A DNA stretch of 64,000 nt, taken from contig OX411556.1 of the NCBI GenBank assembly GCA_948146395.1, forward strand, positions 32,145,056-32,209,055, written 5' to 3'. The notes below the pieces were generated by a model, which was given only the letters and a program-made list of their open reading frames with translations, had not been told where the DNA came from and did not search any database. A program made the translations under genes and the position numbers. Shown in pieces: positions 10,991 through 22,747 of the stretch; within the stretch, counting starts at the first letter, position 1; the number at the start of each line of letters is the position of its first letter. The stretch is from Fragum whitleyi. Its lineage: Eukaryota > Mollusca > Bivalvia > Cardiida > Cardiidae.

Positions 10991-12603
10991 CAACTCCATT
11001 GACAAAAAATGGCCGTATTGTTACTTTTCTTATAATACAAATTGTACATTTGAGATAAAAGTTAACAGCCATCTTTTTAAGGATTGATTTGGTTGATACT
11101 TTCAAAGGTTATTCTTCATCTTATTATTATTATCATTAGTTGAAGTTTAAAGAGGCATTAAACCCCATTCAATCAATCAATCATAACGAACAGTTTGAGC
11201 TTAACAATTTAAATAAGTAGTCTGCAAATGTTTTGAATTGTGTTCTGTCAAAAAAAGAATTGTCTACAAGTATTTTTTGAAACAGCGGCAGAGTGACGGC
11301 GTATATTGTGCCTATGGGGCTCTTGTTACTCTAGCAGAGGGTTTTCCGATTATTTAGCTTTAATGATACCAATTTTCCAAGTGCAATATAGTAAAATAAA
11401 AAAAAGATATACCGGAACGAATGGATGAACCATCATTTTGTAGTTTGATTTAGCTCTAAGATAATCGTACGATTGTCGCAAAATATTTAAACGTTTGCTT
11501 AACCTTAATTGGTTTAGGGAGGCAAAGAATAAGGATTCACTAGATTTTATTTAATGATACGAATTTAAATAAAAAAAAAGTTGTCTTAGTAAAGACTCCG
11601 TTATTCCATTCTCCAGGCGAAACTTTGATTATTAAAATTCCAGGGTTTACAATGAATCATCTACAAAGCTGCAAAATCGCGAACAATAAAAAAGGGAGTA
11701 TTTTCTGTTAGGTAAACGCAAAGTGTGAGCCATCATTTCAAACAGTGAATAATTCTATAGTAAATGATTGAAATTTCAATGTATCAATGTGTTCTGTGTA
11801 GTAACACTGCTACGACAACGACAACTTACGCATGAAAGATTAACTATAAATACTTTCATCTGCAAGCGTTAGAATGGGATAACCGAAATTTGGTACAATA
11901 CGTTCCATTCAAACGCAAATACGTTCCATTCAAACGCAAAGTAATAGTCAATGAGAAACAAAATCGGGGTCTCTGTTAGTGCATTTATCCTTTTGAAGAA
12001 TTTTGAATGAGAATCAAAGTAAAAAAAAAACCCCAATAAACGAATCACAATAATAATTGAAAATGATAATAATGATAGAAAGATTAAAAGTTAAGACCTC
12101 GAAACATTCACCTAGAACTTGGTACATGTGATCATGCTCATTTTACCAGGTTGTATCAGGTACAATTAGTCGTGTAATGCTCCACACATCCACCGCGACA
12201 GCCCGGAGTCGTTGTTTAATTATTTCAGGACATATAAGTAAACATCTTTTTTGACAGTATGGTGATTTTATGTTCTGTAATTTACGGGACAGTTTACCCA
12301 CTTACGCGTAAGTTTATATCAGATCACCTGCGCGTGCAGATTCAACGGTTAAATTTTACGATATAAATTGTCTATGATTTCCAAAGATTTTTGTGAAGGC
12401 CATTAACGGCCATCTTTTCTCCTCGATTCGCCAGGGTAATATCATCTGCGTTTACATTGATTTAAAGTGAGCACCAATCTATTTTCTTGCTTTTTTTCTT
12501 TTGAGAATTATGTTCGCTCATTTCTTTCTTTTTATCATTTTTCTTTCGTCAGCTTGTATAGCGATTCAGGGGTTCAGGCGTTTCTCGTTGTTGAAATAAA
12601 TTG
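10991..12603. other. Mostly unrecognised; SINE-tail remnant and 21-bp duplication
   Basis: At about 11141-11190 'gaggcattaaaccccattca' plus atcaatca repeats look like a bare SINE 3' tail. At 11899-11940 the 21-bp block 'tacgttccattcaaacgcaa'(a) is directly duplicated. Otherwise I see no ORF, array or inverted element. Confidence 0.45.
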
Positions 12604-12668
12604 ATTTATATACGCCCGTCAAAAGACGAGACATATTATGTGATCACCTGTGGTGGGCGGGAGGCGTC
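12604..12668 (-). repeat. Fragment matching the hairpin end of the 10.5-kb composite
   Basis: 'tatacgcccgtcaaaagacg' followed by 'attatgtgatcacctgtgg' is the reverse complement, with changes, of the 10640-10690 terminal region (ccgtggcg..gggatcac..cgtcttcgacgggcgtata). Only the end is present. Confidence 0.55.
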
Positions 12669-12835
12669 AGCTTCGTAAGTGGCTTGAGGTCACCGACTCT
12701 TGAACGCATTTTCTTATTGTCTGTATTCGGCCAAACAGCCATATATCCTCACTGGTATAGTCTCGTACTTCTTTAATTTATTCTTACGCGTGTACTTACT
12801 CACGCATTCCAACTTATCAGTACTTTCAGTACTTT

Positions 12836-15137
12836 GATTTTATCAAAAGATTAAAGTTCTCATATTTGTTAGGGCGAGATTGATATGTTGCGGGCAATTT
12901 TCGGGACATTTTGGTCGGAAAAGTTGAATAACGTGATATATCCGGAACAGTTCTATATTCACTAGAATTTCAGTGTTTACGGTTTGAAGTGACTTCTAGT
13001 GTTTAATACAAGTGTTGTATATCAATAATTTTGATAAAAAAAATTTAAGTCTGCTAGGCTGCTAGGCTGCCAACTTCACTCTGCTAGGCTGCTAGGCTGC
13101 CAGACTGCCAACTTCACATTTCCAGCAGTCTAGCGGCGTAGCATACTAAAATGACCACTATCGTTTTTTTATCAAAAGATTAAAGTTCTTATATTTGTTA
13201 GGGCGAAATTGATATGTTGCGGGCAATTTTCGGGACATTTTGGTCGGAAAAGTTGAATAACGTGATAAATCCAGAAAAGTTCTACATTCACTAGAATTTT
13301 AGTGTTTACGTTTTGAAGTGACTTCTAGTGTTCAATACTAGTGTTAGATATCAATAATTTTGATAAAAAAAATTCAGTCTGCTAGGCTGCTAGGCTGCCA
13401 AATTCACTCTGCTAGGCTGCTAGGCTGCTAGGCTGCCAGACTGCCAACTTCACATTTCCAGCAGTCTAGCGGCGTAGCATACTAAAATGACCACTTTCGG
13501 TTTTTTATCAAACAATTAAAGTTCTCATATTTGTTAGGGCGAGAATGATATGTTGCGGGCAATTTTCGGGACATTTTGGTCGGAAAAGTTGAATAACGTG
13601 ATTTATCCGGAACAGTTCTACATTCACTAGAATTTCAGTGTTTTCGGTTTGACGTGACTTCTAGTGTTTAATACTAGGGTAATATATCAATAAATTTGAT
13701 AAAAAAAAATTTAGGCTGCTAGGCTGCTAGGCTGCTAGGCTGCCAACTTCACTCTGCTAGGCTGCTAGGCTGCCAGACTGCCAACTTCACATTTCCAGCA
13801 GTCTAGCGGCGTAGCATACTTAAATGACCACTATCGTTTTTTTATCAAAAGATTAAAGTTCTTATATTTGTTAGGGCGAAATTGATATGTTGCGGGCAAT
13901 TTTCGGGACATTTTGGTCGGAAAAGTTGAATAACGTGATAAATCCAGAAAAGTTCTACATTCACTAGAATTTTAGTGTTTACGTTTTGAAGTGACTTCTA
14001 GTGTTCAATACTAGTGTTAGATATCAATAATTTTGATAAAAAAAATTCAGTCTGCTAGGCTGCTAGGCTGCCAAATTCACTCTGCTAGGCTGCTAGGCTG
14101 CTAGGCTGCCAGACTGCCAACTTCACATTTCCAGCAGTCTAGCGGCGTAGCATACTAAAATGACCACTTTCGGTTTTTTATCAAAAAATTAAAGTTCTCA
14201 TATTTGTAAGGGCGAGAATGATATGTTGCGGGCAATTTTCGGGACATTTTGGTCGGAAAAGTTGAATAACGTGATTTATCCGGAACAGTTCTACATTCAC
14301 TAGAATTTCAGTGTTTTCGGTTTGACGTGACTTCTAGTGTTTAATACTAGGGTAATATATCAATAAATTTGATAAAAAAAAATTTAGGCTGCTAGGCTGC
14401 TAGGCTGCTAGGCTGCCAACTTCACTCTGCTAGGCTGCTAGGCTGCCAGACTGCCAACTTCACATTTCCAGCAGTCTAGCAGCGTAGCATCCACAAACGA
14501 CCACTATCGTTTTTTTTATCGAATGATTAAAGTTCTTATATTTGTTAGGGCGAGATTGATATGTTGCGGGCAATTTTCGGGACATTTTGGTCGGAAAAGT
14601 TGAATAACGTGATATATCCAGAACAGTTCTACATTCACTAGAATTTTAGTGTTTACGGTTTGAAGTGACTTCTAGTGTTCAATACTAGTGTTAGATATCA
14701 ATAATTTTGATAAAAAAAAATTCAGTCTGCTAGGCTGCTAGGCTGCTAGGCTGCCAACTTCACTCTGTTAGGCTGCTAGGCTTGTAGGCTGCCAGACTGC
14801 CAACTTCACATTTCCAGCAGTCTAGCAGCGTAGCATCCTCAAACGACCACTATCGTTTTTTATCAAAAGATTAAAGTTCTTATATTTGTTAGGGCGAGAT
14901 TGATATGTTGCGGGCAATTTTCGGGACATTTTGGTCGGAAAAGTTGAATAACGTGGTTTATCCGGAACAGTTCTACATTCACTAGAATTTCAGTGTTTTC
15001 GGTTTGACGTGACTTCTAGTGTTTAATACTAGGGTTATATATCAATAAATTTGATTAAAAAATTTTAGTCTGCTAGGCTGCTAGGCTGCCATCTTCACTC
15101 TGCTAGGCTGCTAGGCTGCTAAGCTGCCAACTTCACG
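12836..15137 (-). repeat. Satellite array 3, seven ~335-bp units with dimer structure
   Basis: The 'atttgttagggcgagattga' block recurs near 12860, 13190, 13527, 13867, 14205, 14537 and 14882. Units 2+3 (from 13190) and 4+5 (from 13867) are nearly identical as a 677-bp pair, including shared variants such as 'gataaatccagaaaagttct' and 'aattttagtgtttacg', whereas adjacent units differ more. Runs of ctgctagg vary in number. The right end stops at 'ctgccaacttcacgg'. Confidence 0.95.
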
Positions 15138-15976
15138 GACCTAATACAAAGTTGCTTCTACAGTAGTAACTAAGTATGGAATGTTGCCATATATTATCTC
15201 ATTGGAATCGTCTTAAAGAATATCCAAATGAGATATTGCAAGGCAGAATTAACACTGAATGAAAACAACAGGTACGATTTGTGAATTTGACTTATGGTCA
15301 TTTTTTCGTAAGAAATTTAGTAAAAACGGCCGAAGGAATTCATTTTAGGTGATCCAGTCTCAGCGATATGTCTTTAAACTTTTAAAAGGCGTCGTTAAAC
15401 CACGTTCAAACAATCTACTGAAGTCAGGATATTATCCATTTTTATGAGAGACCACTTTCACCGCTGTCCTGCATAGCTTCTGTGGTTTAAATACAATGTC
15501 TGACACCTGCGAAAGGGAAGATCTTCTTTGACTCAGCGGTTTGCGCATTCGACTTGCAAACCATTTATTTAAAAATTACTTGTACGCGTGGATTCGACAC
15601 CGGCTCTCGTCGGATATTTTCAGCTATGCTTCAGTTGTGGACAGTTTATTTGTAATACCATCATCTGTTGAATGGTTGGAATCAAATGGCATGTGCTACG
15701 ACGACTGGTCAAATTATGGATGTCACAAATTACTATAGTTTCTTACACTCAGATTCCAAATCCTTCATTTTAAGTAACTCCTATTATCCCTATATTTCTT
15801 TTTCTATTTGCTTAAGAATGCTCTATATATAAATAAATAAATATATATAGGTTATCTAGTCAGACCATGTTAGTCTAGCCTAAATTGCATTGTTTTTGTT
15901 CCGCAAATCAGATTACATACACATAATACTCCTTACTGGAAGGATAAGGATAAAGTGATGCATGAACGACGAACCA
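15138..15976. other. SINE remnants in otherwise unrecognised DNA
   Basis: At 15351-15413 'aggcgtcgttaaaccacgtt'+'caaacaatc', preceded by 'cagcgatatg', is a SINE 3' end on the plus strand. At 15528-15612 there is a decayed tRNA-like head with an anticodon-loop equivalent CTTGCAA (TGC, alanine-like) and a weak B box (ggattcgacacc). The 65-codon ORF at 15541 overlaps that head and is not credible. Confidence 0.5.
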
Positions 15977-16282
<306 letters not shown>

Positions 16283-16346
16283 GTGAGACGTGAGACCATC
16301 GTATCCTTATATAAATATCTTCAGATTCTTAAATAAGGCCTGAAAA

Positions 16347-16390
16347 ATCTTAATTTTTGAGAATGATTCGTCATTCTCAAAAATTAAGAT
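16347..16390. repeat. Perfect 20-bp hairpin with TTCG loop
   Basis: Arms 16347-16366 (atcttaatttttgagaatga) and 16371-16390 are exact reverse complements around ttcg. It lies 65 bp from the (AT)90 structure. Confidence 0.9.
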
Positions 16391-16812
16391 CTTCAGCCAT
16401 TATTTACTGTAAAAAATATAAATCTACAGTGCTTATTTTTCTTACACTTTTTCCGCCTAACAAAATGCACGATTTTGTTACATACCCATCCGCCTTACAT
16501 ACATCCGAGGTATGTTGTAGTTTACGGAAATGGCCGAATGATGTTCCGAATGTGTATTGGATAATATTTGAATAAACATGCGTAAAACGTAACTGAGAAT
16601 GAAAAAAGTTCTCGCAGCTTTGTCCTTGAGAAAAAGAAACAAGAACCTAGCATACGGACACGACGTTTGAGGAATAAAAATCGCGTGCATTTGGTGCAGA
16701 AGCACCTCAAAGATTAATTAAGTGAAGGAAACCACATTGATACGGTCAATAGACTTTAGAGATCTGGTAAAGCAATCGGAGGTCAGGACCTGACACAGTT
16801 CTCAATCAAATT

Positions 16813-17076
16813 ATTTGTGACCCGTCACGCGTAAAGGGGACAATCTGGGAAGTGCGTAAAGTGTCGACCCTAGTCAGACTGTGCGGATTGCGCAGACAGA
16901 CTAGGGTTGAAACTTTTCACACTTTGCTGATTTTGTAAATCTACAATAATCATTCTACCTTCCTGTAAAAGAATTTTTGAAATGCGACCTCTGGTTGCCC
17001 AAAGCTGAGCCCTTTTTTTTAAATAAAATATTTATAAAGTTCCGAGGTGGGCCTTTTTCGCGTGACCTGTCACATA
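16813..17076 (+). mobile_element. Family H MITE, copy H1
   Basis: Left terminus 'tatttgtgacccgtcacgcg' and right terminus 'tttttcgcgtgacctgtcac' are inverted. Interior markers: 'gtgcgtaaagtgtcgaccct', 'gcgcagacagactaggg', 'aagaatttttgaaatgcgac'. The same sequence recurs in opposite orientation at 17747-18020, giving an apparent long inverted repeat that is really two copies. No ORF. Confidence 0.8.
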
Positions 17077-17187
17077 TTTTTCATTTGAAAGAAGGTTATG
17101 TAGTCCGTTCTATATATCAAATCATAAGTTTCAATTTAAGAGATGGAGAGAACAGTTTCAGTAAACTTTGTATTACTTTGTTTTGGG

Positions 17188-17476
17188 GCCGCCACCATAG
17201 CGCAGTTGGTTAGGCATAAGACTTCCAATCTGGAAGTCGAAGGTTCGATCCCCGGTGGCGGCAAATATCCTTTCCGAAGTTTGTATCTCACCATTGGGTA
17301 GATAGATAATCGTAAACCTACATGTATGTGAGATAGCAGTCGGAGGCTAAAAAGGGTGTAATGGTAGTACAGGTGAAAGAAATACCATTATTAGGTGCTC
17401 CGACCGTCGCGATATAACTGCGAAATTGTTGAAAGCGACGTAAAACCCATTCAAACAAACAAACAAACAAACAAAC
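17188..17476 (+). mobile_element. tRNA-derived SINE, complete, TCC-type head
   Basis: Head 17188-17263 begins GCCGCCACC and closes GGTGGCGGC (9-bp stem), with A box TAGCGCAGTTGG, an anticodon-loop equivalent CTTCCAA (TCC, glycine-like) and B box GGTTCGATCC. The body has 'gtgagatagcagtcggaggc', 'aggtgctccgaccgtcgcga' and 'gttgaaagcgacgtaaaac', ending in an (aaac)n tail. The body is the one found behind GTC-type heads at 3247 and 30538. It sits between the two H copies. Confidence 0.9.
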
Positions 17477-17687
17477 TTTGTTTTGATTTTCATGGAAATA
17501 GAACACCATAAGTCAAATTATGGTTAATGACAGATTGGTCCAGGTTCTAGGTTTATTCATCCATGAATTAATATTCGCTTTTCTCTTATATATACAGTTT
17601 GAACTGCCTTTTGTTGGGTTGTTATAAACCCCACCCTGCGTTCAAGAAAAAAAAATTCAAGAAAGTTTTTAGAAATGATGTTTGTTT

Positions 17688-18339
17688 AGTAAATAACATA
17701 GTGAAATTGACATTCACGTCGACCAAAGCCCAGTGCTTTAAAAAATCATTTGTGAGCCGTCACACGAAAATGGACCATCTCGGAACTCAATACGTGTTCA
17801 ATAAGTATTTGAAAAAGAGATTGGGTCTAGCATAGACCGACCAGAGGTCGCATTTCAAAAATTCTTTCACTGGAAGGTAGATTATTCATTCTAGATTCAG
17901 AAAATAAGCAAAATACGAAAAGTTTCGAGCCTAGCCGGCTGCACAATCCGCGCAGTCTGACTACGGTCGACACTTTTACGCACTACCCAGTCGGTCCCTT
18001 TTTACGTGACGGGTCATATACATTCCAAACACACTATCCAAATACTTAATCTAAACGCACAGATTTAGAAACGCTTCGAAATTGTTCAAAATGATTAACA
18101 TTTCTTATAAATCAATCAAAATATTGCATTTTTTTTGGGGGGGGGGGGGTGATTTTTTCGTCTGATTTGTCCGTGAAAACAGATAAATACGTAGATTTGA
18201 ATAAAGGATGGTAATATTATCTATAATTTCGTCTTATATGAAATCTATTCAAAACTTTATCCTCTCACACACATTCAATTTCATTCCGAAACCGTTCCAT
18301 AATCATTAACCTTGTCAATTTAACGATGATTTTAATTGT
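17688..18339 (-). mobile_element. Family A MITE, copy A3, interrupted by H2
   Basis: Left end 17688-17744 (agtaaataacatagtgaaat, then tgacattcacgtcgaccaaa) and the remainder 18021-18339 (attccaaacacactatccaa ... ccttgtcaatttaacgatga) together make one reverse-orientation copy. Family H copy 17747-18020 lies between them. The copy carries a G run (about 18139-18150) in its left-centre region. Confidence 0.75.
17747..18020 (-). mobile_element. Family H MITE, copy H2
   Basis: Termini 'catttgtgagccgtcacacg' and 'cctttttacgtgacgggtca' are inverted. The interior matches H1 in reverse ('aggtcgcatttcaaaaattc', 'ccgcgcagtctgactacggt', 'gtcgacacttttacgcac'). It is inserted in A3. Confidence 0.8.
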
Positions 18340-18428
18340 ACGCCCTTTGCAAGTATCTTCAGGTTTATATTTACCTGTTGCACAAGCTTTCAAACTTTCA
18401 TTTCCGTGAGACGACCCGGTGTTATATA

Positions 18429-18496
18429 TTTTGCGTTATAAAATATCGTATTGATTTATGTTTTAATAAATCAATACGATATTTTATTACGCAAAA
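18429..18496. repeat. 30-bp hairpin, 8-base loop
   Basis: Arms 18429-18458 and 18467-18496 are complementary over 30 bases with one mismatch (ttttgcgttataaaat against ttttgcgtaataaaat), around tgttttaa. It sits between the end of A3 and a separate A fragment. Confidence 0.9.
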
Positions 18497-18510
18497 TTTA
18501 TTTTCCTTCC

Positions 18511-18597
18511 ATTCTCGCTCCTCATCGGCTGCATTCAATTTCATTCCGAAATTATTCCAAAATAAACCCCGTCAATTTTACAACGTTATTTACTGTA
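18511..18597 (-). mobile_element. Family A MITE, right-end fragment
   Basis: 'tcaatttcattccgaaatta' then 'ccccgtcaattttacaacgt'..'tactgta' is the right ~85 bp of a reverse-orientation A copy. It repeats what is already present at the end of A3 at 18339, so it comes from another insertion or a duplication. Confidence 0.7.
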
Positions 18598-18604
18598 CTC
18601 GGCT

Positions 18605-19065
18605 ACAATACGACACAAAGGTTAGCTAACTGATTGGCAGCAGACAGCTGTCGTCTGCATGTATAGCTTAATAACCTGTCAGACGTGATCAATTAGCAGA
18701 CGATACCATCATAATACCTAATTAGGTAAAACAAAGAATATATCTTCACGGGGCTTAATCCGCGAATATGATACATGCGATAAGACGGCCGGTGTCTCAT
18801 TTAAACAAAAGATCAGGTATAAATGTTAATCAATACATGACATCGATTAAGTTATAAACCACGAAATTAATAATACTAAATATCTGTCGATCCTTTTTAT
18901 TGTTTCAATGAACGGATTTTGTTGAGGTTAAGGCGGTATTACGCAAAACTGTGATAGAAGTTAGATATCGGGTTTCCTCTGTTACGCCGTATCATTCCGT
19001 AAACTATTTTAAGTTGCTTGTGGAATTGTTCATATAATGAATTCGTCATAATAAAATGATAATGT
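18605..19065. other. No recognised feature
   Basis: Unrecognised sequence; short palindrome gcagacagctgtcgtctgc near 18639-18658. Confidence 0.45.
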
Positions 19066-19067
19066 TC

Positions 19068-19120
19068 GCCAATCTAGAGGTCCTGGGTTCGATCCCCGAC
19101 AGCGGCACGCATCCCTTCCG
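19068..19120 (+). mobile_element. SINE head fragment
   Basis: 'caatctagaggtcctgggtt'+'cgatccccgacagcggcacg' then 'catcccttccga' matches the anticodon-side and B-box half of the GTC-type SINE head and the first bases of the body. The rest is absent. Confidence 0.75.
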
Positions 19121-19220
19121 AATTAATATCTTTATGGTAGTTCAACACTAATGAAATGTCGACATCACCATGACTCGCGTTTTTCTTAGATTACGCCCTT
19201 TTCCTTGTAAGATTATTGGC

Positions 19221-19405
19221 GGAAAACATCGTGAAATTGACAAGGGGGAATGATTTTTTTATCCTGAGCCAAATTGGTGATATTGGATTACCTCCCTTTA
19301 ATTTCACTCAAAACTCGCTCCAACTCGCTCCACACACTCATTCAATAACATTCCAAAACCATTGAAAATAATTCATCTTGTTTATGTCATGATGTTTATA
19401 ACTGT
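19221..19405. mobile_element. Family A MITE, internally deleted copy A4
   Basis: The left end 'aaaacatcgtgaaattgaca'+'agggggaatgatttt' is plus orientation. It joins directly to a half hairpin ('aaattggtgatattggatta'+'cctccctttaa') and then to the right part of a reverse copy, ending 'gatgtttataactgta'. The result is a ~185-bp foldback in which both halves derive from the same half of family A. Confidence 0.7.
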
Positions 19406-19759
19406 AGCTATTGTATTATCTCTAGCAAATTTATTACTTTGATATGAAAATGCTTATTGTTATTTGTTATTTTTAAACAGATGTGATAGAATGACCTTTC
19501 CACTTCAATCAAAATACAGTGCAAAGCATATATTTGTGACGACATATTTTCTGTCAAGTCGGTTCGATTCACACAGGTGTTAAAAGTTTGGAATGTCCAA
19601 CCTACAGATGGCAAACAGAGAACCGAGCTAACCCCCTTTTTTCGATACGGTAACAGAATTTAGATGCAAACAAAATAATATCCTAACACTGTTTTGAAAA
19701 CTTTCTACTTCAGTATCTGTTTGTTTTTTTTTTTTTTTTTTTTTTTTTTGTGCTATTCC

Positions 19760-20130
19760 CTCAGCGCTCCATTCATTCATCCAAGCGCTTAAACGTTTCA
19801 AAAATCGCTCCAAAAAGACTGAAAAAACAATCACCAACTACATTCGGAATAATTATAGTTAGAAAAAAAATCACGATTTCACTGACATGATTGAAGTAAC
19901 GACCGCCTGATTGGTTCTTTAAGAAGCAGCTATTTATGGAACTTGTGTGCACATTTCATTAAAGGGAGGTAATTGATATCGCTAATTTTGTTCATCCTGA
20001 ACAAAATTAGTGATTTTGGATCGCCTCACCTTAATTTCACTCAAAATATACTCATGACAATCATACAATTTTATTCCGTAATTATTCCAAAATCATTCAT
20101 ATTGTCTATTTCATGATGTTTTTTACTGTA
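19760..20130 (-). mobile_element. Family A MITE, copy A5, left end lost at a T tract
   Basis: Starts in the subterminal block 'tcagcgctccattcattcat', immediately after a T tract (about 19722-19749), and runs through the central hairpin ('gaggtaattgatatcgctaa'..'aacaaaattagtgattttgg') to 'tcatgatgttttttactgta'. The outer ~70 bp on the left are missing. Confidence 0.8.
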
Positions 20131-20305
20131 TACTAACCCTTTTAATTCTCTTATTAACTTTCTGATTATTAAAATCTCAAAAATTGTACTGATTGTCAGA
20201 TGGTGAATGTGAGTGGCATTTAAATGCGCGAGGAACAAAAAATGAGCACCCTCGACAGTATCACAATGCAGTAAGTATATTCCCTGTCTATTCAAAGCTA
20301 TATTA

Positions 20306-20437
20306 TAGGTTATTGAATTTATATGGGAATATATTGTGTCGGACGAGTTCTTTTGGCAGAGTGCCCGAGCTTGCGAGGGCAATTACGCCAAAAGAACGAG
20401 TCCGACACAACATTTTCCTATTTAAATTCAATAACCT
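20306..20437. repeat. Foldback element, 132 bp
   Basis: The left arm 'aggttattgaatttatatgg'.. 'ttgtgtcggacgagttcttt' and the right arm 'gccaaaagaacgagtccgac'..'tttaaattcaataacct' are near-complete reverse complements, leaving an ~30-base centre (agagtgcccgagcttgcgag). Similar in design to module 2 of family B at 50-54 kb but different in sequence. Confidence 0.85.
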
Positions 20438-20763
20438 TTTTATTGTATACTATGATATGGTGGACGATGTTTACATTCTTGTCATTCGGATGAGATGTTA
20501 AACCTAGGCCATGTTTGACGGTGCTTTACACCAAGCGCATTAACCCCCGTAATAACTAACCGTCTTCTGGTGGCGTCGCTCATTTGGGCATATATAACTT
20601 TATAAGTAGGCTAGCGACGACAAATAAACGGGAATACAAATAAAACCACCATATAATAATGTCTTCTGTGGCTTTCGACTCAAGGGGTGGCCTACCTTTT
20701 ATATGCAACGTTAGTGTACTCATATCGTACTTTTATCGAATGGTTGACGCTGCAAAAATAGTG

Positions 20764-21202
20764 CAGTTAACTACATCATGAAATTGACATTCACCTCAAA
20801 CAAAACCATTCTAAATCGCTCACTCAGCGCTCCACCCGTTCAATCCAAACACTCACTAAAACCATTCAAAAACGCTCAAACCAATTGAAAAATATACAAT
20901 CAACAACGTCATTCAAAATAAATTTCGATTGAGAAAAATCGCGATTTCACTGACATTATTCAAATTGTTAGCGTCTCATAGGTTCTTGAAGAAATAGGAA
21001 GCTATGTATAGAACTTGTATGCATTTTTTATTAAAGGGAGGTAATCAATATCGCAAATTTTGTTCATCCTGAACAAAATTTGCGATATAGGATTACCTAC
21101 GTTTAAATTCACTCAAAACTCGCTCCTCACACTCATTCAATTTCATTCCTAAATCATTCTAAAATCATTCACCTGGTCAATTTCAAGATGTTGTTAACTG
21201 TA
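20764..21202 (-). mobile_element. Family A MITE, full copy A6
   Basis: Both termini are present (cagttaactacatcatgaaa and tcaagatgttgttaactg, then ta). The central hairpin reads 'atcgcaaattttgttc'/'gaacaaaatttgcgat', with both arms changed relative to the commoner 'tcgctaatttt' form. About 440 bp. Confidence 0.92.
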
Positions 21203-21879
21203 ACTAAGTGAATGTGAACTTTCGAATAACCGTGTTAACGACAAAACACTCCAAACTAAATGGTCCATAAATCATTCTCTACCTCCGCCGAGAAGAGCAG
21301 TTGGTCCCCACATGACGTCAACTATTCAATAAACTAGACACCTGTTGGACTGTTTTGTTTAACGTGTTAAATCGCGATGGGTATATTTACGATATTTTAT
21401 GGCATATAAAAATATTGACTTTCAGGTTTTTACATCGATTTTGTTTTGGTTTACGATGACAAAATGTCATAATGTTACTTATTACTGGTTTTTCAATGAA
21501 ATATTTAAGATTCGGCTATTTCTACGTTTACATGTGCATTCAATGGAGTTTCAATGGAATAAACATAACTAGGCTTTAAAACATTATCAAGAATCAAACT
21601 TCGCTATTCTCAGGCTTTATCATTTGTTGTCATTTGATTTCGTTAAAAAAACTCGACCAGGGCAAATGAACCAATTTTCGGAATGCTTAGCTCTCTTATT
21701 TCGTAACCATCTAAGTTCTGCACAGACCTTATATGTTTGGACAAACTCTTAGAAAATGGTACCTGAAAATGATAAAAAAATTAAGACTTTTCAATCAATA
21801 ACTCATAATATAGCATACCTTCGCTTGTATGTTCCGTTAAAAAAATAGTTAATTGATTCTTTAAAGAAACAAGACTATT
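21203..21879. other. No recognised feature
   Basis: AT-rich DNA with no supported ORF or repeat. Confidence 0.45.
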
Positions 21880-22176
21880 GGCCATGTTTAAAGCGCACAA
21901 CTTGACAACTCTTTTAAATAGATGACTTTGATAAATATTTATGGAACTATTAGTTCCAGTATAGGTCAGCCGGTGGTCGAATTTTAAGTTTTCTTTCAAA
22001 GAAATATAGGATGACCATGCAAATTGCAGAAAATAAGCCTGCAAAGTGAGACGCTCTTTAAGACAAATTTTGACACTAGTCAGTCTGTGTAACCCGCGCA
22101 GTTTGGCCACTTCTTCACTTTACGCACTGCATCGATCGTCCATTTTCGTTTGACGTGTACAAAACATGACAAATAA
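21880..22176 (-). mobile_element. Family H MITE, diverged copy H3
   Basis: Interior blocks 'gcagaaaataagcctgcaaa', 'gtaacccgcgcagtttggcc', 'cttcactttacgcactgcat' and 'cgtccattttcgtttgacgt' align with H2 in the same orientation. The left terminus is poorly preserved, so its start is approximate. The 109-codon ORF through it is incidental. Confidence 0.6.
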
Positions 22177-22308
22177 TATCTTGCGGTTAAGCTGACCATC
22201 AAAAATTTTGTTGTTGTTAATATTGTTGGGTTTGTTAGCAAGGCCTCAGCAATTGGTTTTAGTCACATCACGACTAAATAAACTTATCGTTTGGTTAGTC
22301 TGTCTGTT

Positions 22309-22747
22309 TCTTTAAATAGGAATCAACGTCACTTTCAACAATATTTCAGTTCTATCGCGGCGGCTGAATCAACGAGCAATGAATTCCTGGTATTTCTCGC
22401 ACCAGTTCTACCATTACTTTCCTATCCTCCAGCCGCTATCCCACATAGGTCTACGATTATGTACCCATTGGTGGATGACAAATTGGTGGAAAGGATGAGT
22501 GCCGCCGTCGAGGATCGAACCAGTTGTCGAATAATTAGACTAGATACCATATCGATAGTAGACGACTATGACTTTTAGTATTAGTTTTAGACTGTACCTA
22601 AATGTTGATTAATTCGGTATCCGGTAGTCCTCGACCTATAAAACGTGCTAATCCTGAATATCTTGTTTTTATCATTTAAAACATGTTACACCAGTGACCT
22701 CGTGACTGGGAGCCCGACGCGCTACCAACTGCTTTATAACGGCGGCT
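22309..22747 (-). mobile_element. tRNA-derived SINE interrupted by an insertion
   Basis: Body (22309-22498: 'ttctatcgcggcggctgaat', 'ctccagccgctatcccacat') and B-box side (gccgccgtcgaggatcgaac, to 22524) are followed, after 165 foreign bases, by the A-box side (22696-22747: 'gcccgacgcgctaccaactg','ataacggcggc'). Same family as 3247-3523. Confidence 0.8.
22525..22689. mobile_element. 165-bp insertion in a SINE with a possible 6-bp target duplication
   Basis: The hexamer accagt stands at 22519-22524 and again at 22690-22695, flanking the insert on both sides within the SINE head. The insert is AT-rich, starts tgtcgaataatt and ends catgttac, and has no obvious inverted termini or ORF. Its family is unknown. 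Confidence 0.5.

Noticed and set aside
17188..17263. tRNA gene with TCC anticodon
   Set aside because: Same reasons: 9-bp outer stem and a shared SINE body directly downstream.
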